The notes under the pieces were generated by a model. The model was not told the origin of the DNA, did no database searches, and saw only the letters and a program-made list of their open reading frames with translations. From contig CAZGFD010000031.1 of NCBI GenBank assembly GCA_964525045.1, positions 1-42,491 on the forward strand: a stretch of DNA of 42,491 nucleotides, read 5' to 3'. A program made the position numbers and the translations under genes. Shown one piece after another: positions 26,545 through 34,606 of the stretch. This DNA is from G020348185 sp964525045 (GTDB lineage Bacteria; Nitrospirota; Nitrospiria; Nitrospirales; UBA8639). The first letter of the stretch is position 1. Each line of letters starts with the position of its first letter.

Positions 26545-28017
26545 GTGAAAAGGCCTGTGGATACAGTACGGCTTAAACAACAACACCTAAGGCTGGCTGC
26601 AGAAGTCGTCCGAGCGATGAGTGAGCAGGTGTTGGGTGAGCGGTCCTTTGACCAATCGGTGGGGGTAATGTGCCGTCGATTCGTCGAAAATTTTCATTAC
26701 CCGCTGACCTGGATCGGGACCAAAGAATCGGATGGGGCCATCAAAGTGCGAGCGGTTGGCGGAGAACTCGGCCATCTTGTCAAAAATTACCAGGAGTATT
26801 GGAAGGAAAAACCTGAAAAACAAGGGGCAGCGGCCAGGGCTATTCAACACAACACCATGCAAGAGTATCATGCGGAGGAATTGGCCCTTTTAGAGCCTGA
26901 ACTCGTAAGTGGAAATCCGGTCATTCAGTCTTGCCTCGCTGTTCCCTTGAGCGTCCAGAATCGAGTGCTTGGGGTCATCAATATCTATGCTCAATCGGGG
27001 CAAACGTTTGGGCCCGAGGTCATTCCCTACTTACAACGATTGGCGGGCCAACTCAGCCTCGGGCTGTTTCTGGCACGTGATTATGAGTATCTACGGCTTC
27101 AAGGGGCAGCGATGAGCTCCGCGGAACAAGCGGTGTGCATCACTAATCCTGAAGGATGTATTGAATGGGTGAATGAAGCATATTGCCGGCTAACGGGGTA
27201 TGAGGTAGGGAACGTCATTGGCACCCGGCTGCCCTCGTTTCCCGCTGATGAAATAGGAAGCCGATTGAACAAAGATACGGCATCCCTCCCGACAGGCCAT
27301 AGTTGGAGAATGGAGTTGGTGAACAGGCATAAAAACGGGAGTGTGTATTCTGTTGAGCAAGTTCTGACCCCTCTTCTGGATGAACAAGGTCTCATCAAAA
27401 ATTTTGTCTCCGTTCTCCGAGACATTACGGCTCAGAAAAAACTTGAATCGCAGATGGTGTACCGGGCCCATCATGATCCCCTGACCAATTTACCAAATCG
27501 TGTCGTGTTTCAGGATCGCCTGGCTCAAGCATTAGCCTGGGCCAGACGGCATGGTCGCCTGGTGTCTGTCCTGTTTCTTGACCTGGATCATTTTAAGCGA
27601 ATGAATGATGAATTTGGGCATGGAACAGGAGATAAAATTCTCCAGACCGTCGCGGCGCGACTCAATCAATGTGTTCGGGCAACGGACACGGTCGCGAGAC
27701 TGAGCGGAGACGAATTTACCGTCATCCTTCAGGATGTCCAACGCGTCCAGGATGTCTATCGGGTGGCGCAAAAAATTTTACACCGTCTTGAGCAGCCATG
27801 TGTCCTTGAGGGACAAACCTTTTTCACCAAGACGAGTATGGGCATTGCGTTGAGTCCACTTGATGGAACCGACCCCGAAGCCCTGCTTCAATGTGCCGAC
27901 CGTGCCATGTACAAAGCCAAAAGTCAGGGTGGGCAATGTTGTCGGTTTGCTTCCGAAGAACTGAATGTACAATTTGTTCAACAACCGGGTGGCCAGTCCA
28001 AGCCCAGCTTTTGTTAA
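26545..28017 (+). CDS. GAF-PAS-GGDEF diguanylate cyclase
   Basis: A 490-residue soluble signalling protein. GAF domain about 30-175 (VIQSCLAVPLSVQNRVLGVINIY), PAS domain about 185-300 (ITNPEGCIEWVNEAYCRLTGYEVGNVIG) and GGDEF domain about 305-470. The catalytic loop is SGDEF (387-391), a functional-looking variant of GGDEF, and RATD (378-381) is the inhibitory c-di-GMP site five residues before it. No EAL domain. The ligand for GAF or PAS is unknown. GTG 26545 is the start used here; the AGGA just before it is rather close, so a nearby GTG at 26557 is possible. It follows murU by 11 bp. Confidence 0.9.
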   Translation: MKRPVDTVRLKQQHLRLAAEVVRAMSEQVLGERSFDQSVGVMCRRFVENFHYPLTWIGTKESDGAIKVRAVGGELGHLVKNYQEYWKEKPEKQGAAARAIQHNTMQEYHAEELALLEPELVSGNPVIQSCLAVPLSVQNRVLGVINIYAQSGQTFGPEVIPYLQRLAGQLSLGLFLARDYEYLRLQGAAMSSAEQAVCITNPEGCIEWVNEAYCRLTGYEVGNVIGTRLPSFPADEIGSRLNKDTASLPTGHSWRMELVNRHKNGSVYSVEQVLTPLLDEQGLIKNFVSVLRDITAQKKLESQMVYRAHHDPLTNLPNRVVFQDRLAQALAWARRHGRLVSVLFLDLDHFKRMNDEFGHGTGDKILQTVAARLNQCVRATDTVARLSGDEFTVILQDVQRVQDVYRVAQKILHRLEQPCVLEGQTFFTKTSMGIALSPLDGTDPEALLQCADRAMYKAKSQGGQCCRFASEELNVQFVQQPGGQSKPSFC

Positions 28018-28465
28018 CTCCCATGAAATTTTCCCTCCTCCCTGTTCCTTCGGTTTCCCAGTGTCGGGTAGCGAACCACTTCCCTTGATTTTCATTGAGT
28101 TGAAAAGCGTTTTGCGTTGGGGAAATACCACGAATGTTGAAAAAATGCTGCGCTTTCGAGTGGACCGTTGGGTATTTCATTGTATGGCTCTTCCTACAAA
28201 GCCCATGGCTCCCTAGTCCAAAGCACCATTAAATCGTATTCTGGTTTTCTTGTGAATTTCTTTTAGTCTCCCTCCGAAAATCCTTCTCTTCTGATGGTTT
28301 CGCCTAATAAATCCATTAGGAATTTGATAAATCTTAACGGGTTGAATGATTGAAATCTCCAAAATCCCCATTGCCCCACGAATATTTGGCCCTTTTCTTG
28401 CATTTTTAAAGATTACAAGTGGAAGGATCTTTGCCCGTTCGTGATAAAAAAGGAGATTTGTTGTT
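28018..28465. other. Gap before pal with no visible gene
   Basis: No protein-like frame was found. The pal leader is AT-rich, and AAGGAG (about 28450-28455) is the pal ribosome site. A promoter is likely but not located. Confidence 0.35.
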
Positions 28466-29236
28466 ATGAAGTCTGCCTCCCACCCCTTCAAGCATCTGTT
28501 TGTTATTCTGATTGTCGGCACCTTAATTTCCATGATTGCCGGATGCGGCCTTCATTTTGGTTACGGCACCAAAAGTTCTGCGAAGGGGAAAAAAGCCTCT
28601 TCATTACAGGCCCACGAGGCATCTATGGTCCTGGATGATCAATATGCTCATCCAGCCGGACTTCAAAATGAATCGAATTCCGGTTACCTGGAAACAGCTA
28701 AACCTGAACAGGAATGGACGGGCTCGGAAATAACCGGGTCTGAAGGGATCGGGGGAGAAGATCCCTTTGCACAAGGGTGGCAACCTGGTAATGCGGGTTC
28801 GTCTGAAGATTATTGGGCACAACGGCAACAAGCCGAGTTTTTGACCGAACAGGCTGGCCTCCAGGATGTGTACTTTGGTTTTGACAGTTGGGAACTGACG
28901 GATGAAGCGAAAAAAATCCTGAATGCGAATGCTCAATGGCTCAAAGGACATCCCAAGGCTGCTATCACGATTGAGGGACATTGTGACGCACGAGGAACCC
29001 GAGCCTATAACTATGTGCTGGGGGAAAAACGAGCAACGCGAACCCGTAATTATTTAGCGAGCTTGGGCGTATCTCCAACACAACTCACTGTCATGTCCTA
29101 TGGAAAAGACAATCCGTTCTGCAGAGAGTCCTCGAATACCTGTTTCCAGGAAAATCGACGGGCCCATATGGTGCTGGGCACGGCAGTCGCGTCTTCGATA
29201 CAAGAAGAGACGAATTCCCTCGAATCCTACGATTGA
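28466..29236 (+). CDS. pal: Pal, peptidoglycan-associated outer-membrane lipoprotein
   Basis: A 256-residue lipoprotein. A signal sequence ends in lipobox IAGC with Cys27. A long, Gly/Ser/Glu-rich linker of about 100 residues follows, then the OmpA-like domain (about 130-240) with VYFGFDSWELTDEAKKIL, AITIEGHCDARGTRAYNYVLGEKRA and QLTVMSYGKDNPF. These bind meso-diaminopimelate of peptidoglycan. Pal anchors the outer membrane and takes part in constriction with Tol proteins. AGGAG ribosome site. It is followed 48 bp later by cpoB, the classical tol-pal partner; tolQRAB are not within this window. Confidence 0.9.
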   Translation: MKSASHPFKHLFVILIVGTLISMIAGCGLHFGYGTKSSAKGKKASSLQAHEASMVLDDQYAHPAGLQNESNSGYLETAKPEQEWTGSEITGSEGIGGEDPFAQGWQPGNAGSSEDYWAQRQQAEFLTEQAGLQDVYFGFDSWELTDEAKKILNANAQWLKGHPKAAITIEGHCDARGTRAYNYVLGEKRATRTRNYLASLGVSPTQLTVMSYGKDNPFCRESSNTCFQENRRAHMVLGTAVASSIQEETNSLESYD

Positions 29237-29284
29237 CCATCCTTATCGGTATCCGGAGTGTTTGGAATTACAGTTCTGGACTGA

Positions 29285-30691
29285 ATGGAGAGATACTTGG
29301 TGGGCTTACTACCCGTGATAGATAGAAAATGTTGCTTCATGGGCATCGTAGCGTGCCTGTGTTTGCTTTTTACTGGGTGTGTGGCTCAGCAGGCCGACGT
29401 CCAGAAGATGAACCGGGACCTGAATAAAAAAATTGCCCAGTTGGATAGAAGCAAAAAATCTCTTCAACAAGCTGTAAGGGAGGCGAACGAAGCTCTGGAA
29501 GAGGCCAATGCCATTATTTCCCAACAACGGGAAGAAATTAACGCCTTACTTCAAGCCAGAGCTGAACTGGATGATCAGATGGCCACACTCAAAGAAGGGG
29601 ATTTATCGGAGGTGCGCGGGGACATTGATGAAAACCGTCATCAATTGGAAGCGCTGACCGAAGACCTCATGGCTCTCAATCGTCAGGTGTCCCAATCTCA
29701 AGAAGAGGCGAAAGCTCGGGATGATGCGATCAAGCCCATTGTCGATCGACTTCAGGCGCGAGACTCACAACAAGATGATGTCGTCACGACTCAGGCCGAA
29801 AAAATTACGGAATTTCGAGCGTCTTTACTTGATTTTCAACAAGCCCTGACTACGTTTCGTGAAAAAATGGTGCAACAGGAGAGACTGGTTCAAGAGGCCA
29901 AACTCGAAATCGAACGGGTTTCTCGGAAACAACAGATGGACATCCAGTCGACAAACGATAATTTTGGGGAGGTCAAACACAGCATCAATTCGGTGGTGAT
30001 GGCACTCGAAAAAGTGAGCGGTACCTTGGCCAACCGACTGGACGAACAAGACCGGAAGCTTTTTCAAGTTTCATCTCGTTTGGGAGGAGGCCCGATGTCG
30101 TCGGCCGCTCCAAATGAAACAACCCCATCCGCTCAAACGAATGAGATCAATCGGTCTGTGAGACACCTTCGGCAAGAAGTCGATCGCCTTGCGGTGAAAA
30201 GAACTCCCCAGGGGAATGCTCGTCAAGCGGCCGTAGATTCCATTCCTTCCTCGACCCTCGAGCCGGCTGCTGTGCGGCAGCCTCAGGCCTCTTCCGATGA
30301 TGAGATTCGTCATTATCAGCAACAATATGCGTTACTGCGAGCTGGTGATTTGGATGGAGCCATTAATGGGTTCAACCAATTTATCCAGCGATATCCGAAT
30401 TCTTCGTTAGCTGGTAATGCCCAGTATTGGTTGGGTGAATGTTATTATGCCCAACGGAAATTTTCTCAAGCGATTGTAGAATTTGAACGCGTGTATCATC
30501 AATACCCTTCCAGTGAGAAGGTACCCGCGGCCCTCCTGAAAATCGGCTACTCCAATTTAGAGCTTGAAAAACCCGCGACCGCCCGGTCGATCTTCCGCCA
30601 GTTAGTCCGCTCATATCCCAAAAGTCCCGAAGCAGCCAAAGCCTACGCCAGATTGACAGAATCCGACCGGACACCAAAAAGCGCCTCCTGA
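29285..30691 (+). CDS. cpoB: CpoB (YbgF)-type cell-division coordinator with long coiled coil
   Basis: A 468-residue lipoprotein. A signal peptide ends in LLFTGC (Cys32 from ATG 29285). Residues about 40-300 are an extended alpha-helical coiled coil (LDRSKKSLQQAVREANEALEEAN, EKITEFRASLLDFQQALTTF), longer than the coil of ordinary CpoB. TPR repeats fill about 345-465 (HYQQQYALLRAGDLDGAINGFNQFIQRYP, SLAGNAQYWLGECYYAQRKFSQAIVEF). CpoB links peptidoglycan synthesis to Tol-Pal constriction in the periplasm. The start is uncertain: GTG 29315 or ATG 29339 also leave a usable signal. Directly follows pal. Confidence 0.85.
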   Translation: MERYLVGLLPVIDRKCCFMGIVACLCLLFTGCVAQQADVQKMNRDLNKKIAQLDRSKKSLQQAVREANEALEEANAIISQQREEINALLQARAELDDQMATLKEGDLSEVRGDIDENRHQLEALTEDLMALNRQVSQSQEEAKARDDAIKPIVDRLQARDSQQDDVVTTQAEKITEFRASLLDFQQALTTFREKMVQQERLVQEAKLEIERVSRKQQMDIQSTNDNFGEVKHSINSVVMALEKVSGTLANRLDEQDRKLFQVSSRLGGGPMSSAAPNETTPSAQTNEINRSVRHLRQEVDRLAVKRTPQGNARQAAVDSIPSSTLEPAAVRQPQASSDDEIRHYQQQYALLRAGDLDGAINGFNQFIQRYPNSSLAGNAQYWLGECYYAQRKFSQAIVEFERVYHQYPSSEKVPAALLKIGYSNLELEKPATARSIFRQLVRSYPKSPEAAKAYARLTESDRTPKSAS

Positions 30692-30746
30692 CCCTGTTCC
30701 GTCTCATTACCGGGCATTCTCTAATTTTCCCCTTTCCTTCCTTTAT

Positions 30747-30770
30747 GTAGCTGCGCCATCTCATGGCGCC
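30747..30770 (+). repeat. REP-like hairpin with GTAG head
   Basis: Starts GTAGC, then a perfect 7-bp stem GCGCCAT (30753-30759) and ATGGCGC (30763-30769) around loop CTC. The GTAG head before a palindrome is the layout of REP elements recognised by RAYT transposases. Confidence 0.75.
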
Positions 30771-30872
30771 TCTTAGGGCTCTCCAAGGGCCATATCCCCT
30801 CCCAGCGATCGAGGCGTGAGGGGGTGATGGGTTCCTCCCTAGTGCACAAGAAGGCCCCTGTTGTCATTCGGG

Positions 30873-30897
30873 GGGCAGCATGAGATGCTGCAACTAC
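30873..30897 (-). repeat. REP-like hairpin with GTAG head, opposite orientation
   Basis: On the minus strand it starts GTAGTT, then stem GCAGCAT and ATGCTGC (7 bp, perfect) with loop CTC. Compared with 30747-30770 it keeps the core CAT-CTC-ATG and a GTAG head, so the two form an inverted pair (BIME-like). Confidence 0.75.
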
Positions 30898-31063
30898 AAC
30901 TCTTTCTTACGGAGTTATGAATTGTGAACATCAATGATCGCTTGGGGTGCCTACTTTGCAGCCCTCCCCAAAACGGGTAACATACGTAGCTGGCTGGACA
31001 TTTTGTGCAACTCTTTGTACCGTATGGGATGGAATGGAAAGGGAGGTGAGATAAAAAAACGCT

Positions 31064-32464
31064 ATGTATGAACGGACAGTCCAATTCTTTGAACGGGATC
31101 TGTGGGAAGCTGATCTTCAAGACTTAAGCGGTTTTCACCGCTTTAGTATCGCCCTTCTTCGTCTGATGGTGGTGGCTGCTTGGGAATTTAAGGAAAGTTT
31201 TTTGAGCATTAGAGCCACCAGTTTGGTGTATACCACCCTTCTCTCACTTGTTCCTTTTTTGGCTGTCACATTTTCCGTCCTCAAAGCCTTTGGCATCCAT
31301 CAGCAAATCAAACCCGTTCTGGCGGAGGCCTTGAACCCTCTGGGCCCCAGGGGGGTTGAGATCTCCACTAATATCATTCAATTTGTGGACAACCTCAAGG
31401 TCGGTGTCTTGGGTGCTGTTGGGGTGGCGGCTTTGTTTTATACCACCTACTCACTGATTTCCACTATTGAAGATGCCCTCAACTCCATCTGGCGAGTGCA
31501 CCAAGGACGTACATTGGCGAGGAAGTTCACGGATTACCTTAGCGTCGTCCTGGTGGGTCCGGTCTTCGTGTTTACGGCCTTTGGCTTAACCGCAACAGCC
31601 CAAAGTCATTGGTTGGTTCAGCAAGTGATGGAAATACAACCATTCGGCTACCTTATGGTAGTCATGAGCAAACTCCTGCCCTTTTTCTTTATCAGTTTCG
31701 TGTTCACCTTTATTTACAAATATGTGCCGTATACCCAGGTCGATTTCAAGGCCGCCCTGGTCGGAGGCATTACCGCTGGTGTCTTATGGGAGATCGTAGG
31801 TATGGCCTTTGCCGGTTTCGTGGCAGGTTCAGGGAAATATAGTGCCATTTACTCAAGTTTCGCGGTGCTCATTCTGTTTTTAATTTGGCTTTATGTGGGT
31901 TGGCTCATTGTGTTGGCTGGAGCTCAGGTGGCCTATTATTACCAACATCCAACGGCCTACCTCATGAGGTTACGATGGCAACAGAAGACCCATGTGTTTC
32001 GGGAATTCATGGCCCTCAGCATCATGCAGCGGATCACCCACCAATATCTCATGGAGTTACCGCCCCTCCGAGAAAATGACCTTTCACGGGCACTGAACGT
32101 CCCCTTATCGGTGGTGGAAGGAATCATCAATGAGTTAATGAAGACTCGTGCCATCGTGAGAACATCCGACCCGGATGGGGTCACCCTCGGACGACCGCCT
32201 GAATTTGTTGATGTCGTGGAAATATTAGATATTGTCAGTCAAAAAGATAATAATTATATGCGATTGGGAAACTCTGAGGATCGAATCCTGCACCTCTTAC
32301 GCCGGCGCGATCGATCCGTCCGGGAATCTCTGGACGGCGTGACCTTAAGGACTCTGGCCGAAGAGAGCCATCAGTCATGGAGCGAAACCGAGCAAAAACC
32401 AGAAAATTCCCTGGGCCTCACCATCCCCCCCGCCGTTCCCGAAAAAGAGACAAAAACTCCTTAA
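31064..32464 (+). CDS. YihY/BrkB-family membrane protein with C-terminal winged helix
   Basis: A 466-residue inner-membrane protein of the YihY (BrkB, UPF0761) family. Several hydrophobic helices (for example SLVYTTLLSLVPFLAVTFSVL, VGVLGAVGVAALFYTTYSLI, ALVGGITAGVLWEIVGMAFAGF) span about residues 35-290. From about 320 the chain becomes soluble (MQRITHQYLMEL, LSRALNVPLSVVEGIINEL) with a winged-helix look, followed by a charged disordered tail. The family has no settled biochemical role (once called RNase BN in error). It stands alone after the REP pair. ATG 31064 is preceded by GGAGGTGAG at a long spacing. Confidence 0.88.
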   Translation: MYERTVQFFERDLWEADLQDLSGFHRFSIALLRLMVVAAWEFKESFLSIRATSLVYTTLLSLVPFLAVTFSVLKAFGIHQQIKPVLAEALNPLGPRGVEISTNIIQFVDNLKVGVLGAVGVAALFYTTYSLISTIEDALNSIWRVHQGRTLARKFTDYLSVVLVGPVFVFTAFGLTATAQSHWLVQQVMEIQPFGYLMVVMSKLLPFFFISFVFTFIYKYVPYTQVDFKAALVGGITAGVLWEIVGMAFAGFVAGSGKYSAIYSSFAVLILFLIWLYVGWLIVLAGAQVAYYYQHPTAYLMRLRWQQKTHVFREFMALSIMQRITHQYLMELPPLRENDLSRALNVPLSVVEGIINELMKTRAIVRTSDPDGVTLGRPPEFVDVVEILDIVSQKDNNYMRLGNSEDRILHLLRRRDRSVRESLDGVTLRTLAEESHQSWSETEQKPENSLGLTIPPAVPEKETKTP

Positions 32465-32487
32465 AAATGAATTTGAAAACGTGATTT

Positions 32488-32510
32488 CCCTCTCCCTATT
32501 GAGGGAGAGG
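32488..32510. repeat. CCCTCTCCC/GGGAGAGG hairpin
   Basis: CCTCTCCC and GGGAGAGG flank the six-base loop TATTGA, just after the YihY-like gene and before aguB. Same family as the repeats at 35543-35580 and 35714-35736. Could serve as a terminator but lacks a T-run. Confidence 0.7.
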
Positions 32511-32563
32511 CTTAGTCATAGGGCAACTTGTTCTTGAAACAATAATTGGATAGGCTTGCAGTG

Positions 32564-33463
32564 ATGACTCTACCGAAGACATTTAAAATCGGTCTCATTC
32601 AACTGGCCTGTGATCCTGATCCAAAGATTAATCTGGAGCAGGGCGTAACCAAGGTTGTAGAAGCTGCACGACAAGGTGCCAGCTGTATCTGTCTTCCCGA
32701 GTTATTTCGATCGCAATACTTTTGTCAACAAGAAGATCCGGAATTCTTCGATCTGGCAGAACCGGTGCCTGGGCCCTCAACGAATGCCCTGGGTAAGATC
32801 GCAAAAGAGAGACAGGTTGTGGTTATTGTTCCCATCTTTGAACGTCGCGCGGGGGGGATCTATCACAATTCAGTGGTTGTCATAAATGAAGCAGGCAACA
32901 TTACCGGCCTATATCGAAAAATGCACATTCCGGATGATCCGGCCTACTATGAGAAGTTTTATTTCACACCTGGAGATCGCGGATTTCAAGCGATCAAAAC
33001 GCCTCATGTCACTATTGGCCCTTTAATTTGCTGGGATCAGTGGTATCCCGAAGCCGCCCGATTGACGACGTTACGGGGAGCCGAAATTTTATTCTTTCCA
33101 ACTGCCATCGGTTGGCATCCCAGTGAAAAAAAACAGGAAGGTGCTCCCCAGCGGGAGGCCTGGATGACGATTCAGCGCAGCCATGCGATTGCCAATGGAG
33201 TCTATGTCGTTGCGGTCAATCGTGTTGGCCACGAGATTCCTCCAGTCGGCGGTGATGGCATTGAGTTCTGGGGAAGTTCCTTTGTGTGTGATCCCTTTGG
33301 GGTGATTGTGGCGCAGGCCTCCGTCGAAAAAGAAGAGATGTTACTTGTGGACATCGACCTGAGCCGGATCGAGAAGGTTCGCCGGAACTGGCCGTTTCTT
33401 CGCGATCGTCGCATTGATGCGTATGAAGGGATAACCAAAAGACTGTTGGATGAGGAGGAGTGA
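32564..33463 (+). CDS. aguB: N-carbamoylputrescine amidase AguB
   Basis: A carbon-nitrogen hydrolase (nitrilase fold) of about 299 residues. Catalytic Glu46 (CICLPELFRS), Lys119 (GLYRKMHIPDDP) and Cys156 (GPLICWDQWYPEAARL) are all in place. LDQWYP-type context and the DDPAYYEKFYFTPGD segment match N-carbamoylputrescine amidases. It hydrolyses N-carbamoylputrescine to putrescine, CO2 and NH3 in the cytoplasm. It is followed after 45 bp by aguA, which makes its substrate. The open frame reaches TTG 32546, but ATG 32564 is best placed before the first strand (FKIGLIQLACDP). Confidence 0.93.
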   Translation: MTLPKTFKIGLIQLACDPDPKINLEQGVTKVVEAARQGASCICLPELFRSQYFCQQEDPEFFDLAEPVPGPSTNALGKIAKERQVVVIVPIFERRAGGIYHNSVVVINEAGNITGLYRKMHIPDDPAYYEKFYFTPGDRGFQAIKTPHVTIGPLICWDQWYPEAARLTTLRGAEILFFPTAIGWHPSEKKQEGAPQREAWMTIQRSHAIANGVYVVAVNRVGHEIPPVGGDGIEFWGSSFVCDPFGVIVAQASVEKEEMLLVDIDLSRIEKVRRNWPFLRDRRIDAYEGITKRLLDEEE

Positions 33464-33508
33464 AAGAGAGAGGGGATTTGAGGGAAAGGCCATGGAATAG
33501 TAGAAACA

Positions 33509-34582
33509 ATGAAACAAAGCCAGGACCAAATAGAAGTTTTGATGCCGGCGGAGTGGGAAGCGCATGAGGCGACGTGGATAGGGTGGCCGCATAATGCGTC
33601 TGATTGGCCGGGAAAGTTGGCGGCGATTCATTGGGTGTATAGCGAATTGGTCAGAAAAATCGCTCCCCGGGAACGTGTTCGCATTCTTGTGAATGACAAA
33701 GATCATGAAGCGCGCGCCAGAAGATTTCTCACCCGAGCAGGGGTAGTGGGGTCTCAAGTCGAGTTTTTTCGTTTTCCTACCAATCGCGGATGGACCCGGG
33801 ACTTTGGCCCCATTTTTGTTAGGCACCGGAAGGTACGGACCAAAGTGTCCATTGCGCGGTTCCGGTTTAACGCCTGGGCGCGGTATTCCGATTGGAAGCA
33901 AGACGACAGGGTTCCGGTTCGGGTAGCCTCTAAGCTTGGGTACAACGTGTTTCCGGTACACTATGGCAATCACGACGTGGTGTTGGAAGGAGGCAGCATT
34001 GATGTGAACGGCCGAGGAGATCTCCTCACGACAGAGGAATGTTTACTTCATCCGAAGGTCCAGGTCCGCAATCCGGGATTTACTCGTGAGGACTATGAAA
34101 CGGTTCTCAAACTTTCATTAGGCATCACCAACGTGATTTGGCTAGGGGAGGGAATTGCGGGAGACGATACCCACGGGCATATTGACGATGTCTGCCGGTT
34201 TGTTGGACCAACCACAGTGGTCCTGTGCCAGGAAAAGATTGCGCGGGATAAGAATTACCGGCCACTAGCTGAAAATCGTGAACGTCTTGAAGGTACGACA
34301 CTCCATGATGGGACGAAGATTGAGGTGGTCCCCCTACCCATGCCGGAACCTCTTTTTTTTGAAGGTCGTCGTCTTCCCGCAAGTTACGCCAATTTCTATA
34401 TCTCCAATGCGGCAGTCTTAGTCCCAACCTTTAACGATCCGAATGATCGCATTGCCATTGGGATTCTCGGCGAATTGTTTCGGGATCGTCCTGTGGTCGG
34501 CATTCATGCCGTTGATCTGGCTTGGGGTTTTGGAACTATTCATTGCTTGACGCAACAGCAGCCGTCCGTTTCGTCCCCGTAG
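33509..34582 (+). CDS. aguA: Agmatine deiminase AguA
   Basis: A 357-residue agmatine deiminase (PAD_porph/guanidino-group-modifying fold). PAEWEAHEATWIGWPHNASDW opens the protein. RGWTRDFGPIFV, VVLEGGSIDVNGRGDLLTTEECLL, GDDTHGHIDDVCRFV and the C-terminal GFGTIHCLTQQQP carry the Asp, Glu, His and nucleophilic Cys346. The Cys motif reads GTIHC rather than GNIHC, a mild change. It converts agmatine to N-carbamoylputrescine for AguB, so the pair makes putrescine from arginine-derived agmatine. Good co-directional spacing with aguB. An arginine decarboxylase is not in the window. Confidence 0.94.
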   Translation: MKQSQDQIEVLMPAEWEAHEATWIGWPHNASDWPGKLAAIHWVYSELVRKIAPRERVRILVNDKDHEARARRFLTRAGVVGSQVEFFRFPTNRGWTRDFGPIFVRHRKVRTKVSIARFRFNAWARYSDWKQDDRVPVRVASKLGYNVFPVHYGNHDVVLEGGSIDVNGRGDLLTTEECLLHPKVQVRNPGFTREDYETVLKLSLGITNVIWLGEGIAGDDTHGHIDDVCRFVGPTTVVLCQEKIARDKNYRPLAENRERLEGTTLHDGTKIEVVPLPMPEPLFFEGRRLPASYANFYISNAAVLVPTFNDPNDRIAIGILGELFRDRPVVGIHAVDLAWGFGTIHCLTQQQPSVSSP

Positions 34583-34606
34583 ATCCTACATGAGGAGGTC
34601 AGTGAA

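Larger units (their letters stand above)
30692..31063. other. Intergenic region with paired REP hairpins
   Basis: Contains the two opposite-facing REP-like hairpins listed separately (30747-30770 and 30873-30897), about 100 bp apart. No gene is seen; open frames here lack protein-like composition. The downstream end includes the purine-rich GGGAGGTGAG (31041-31050) of the next gene. Confidence 0.5.

Noticed and set aside
30381..30764. Minus-strand open frame over the end of cpoB
   Set aside because: Shadow of the well-supported cpoB gene on the other strand.
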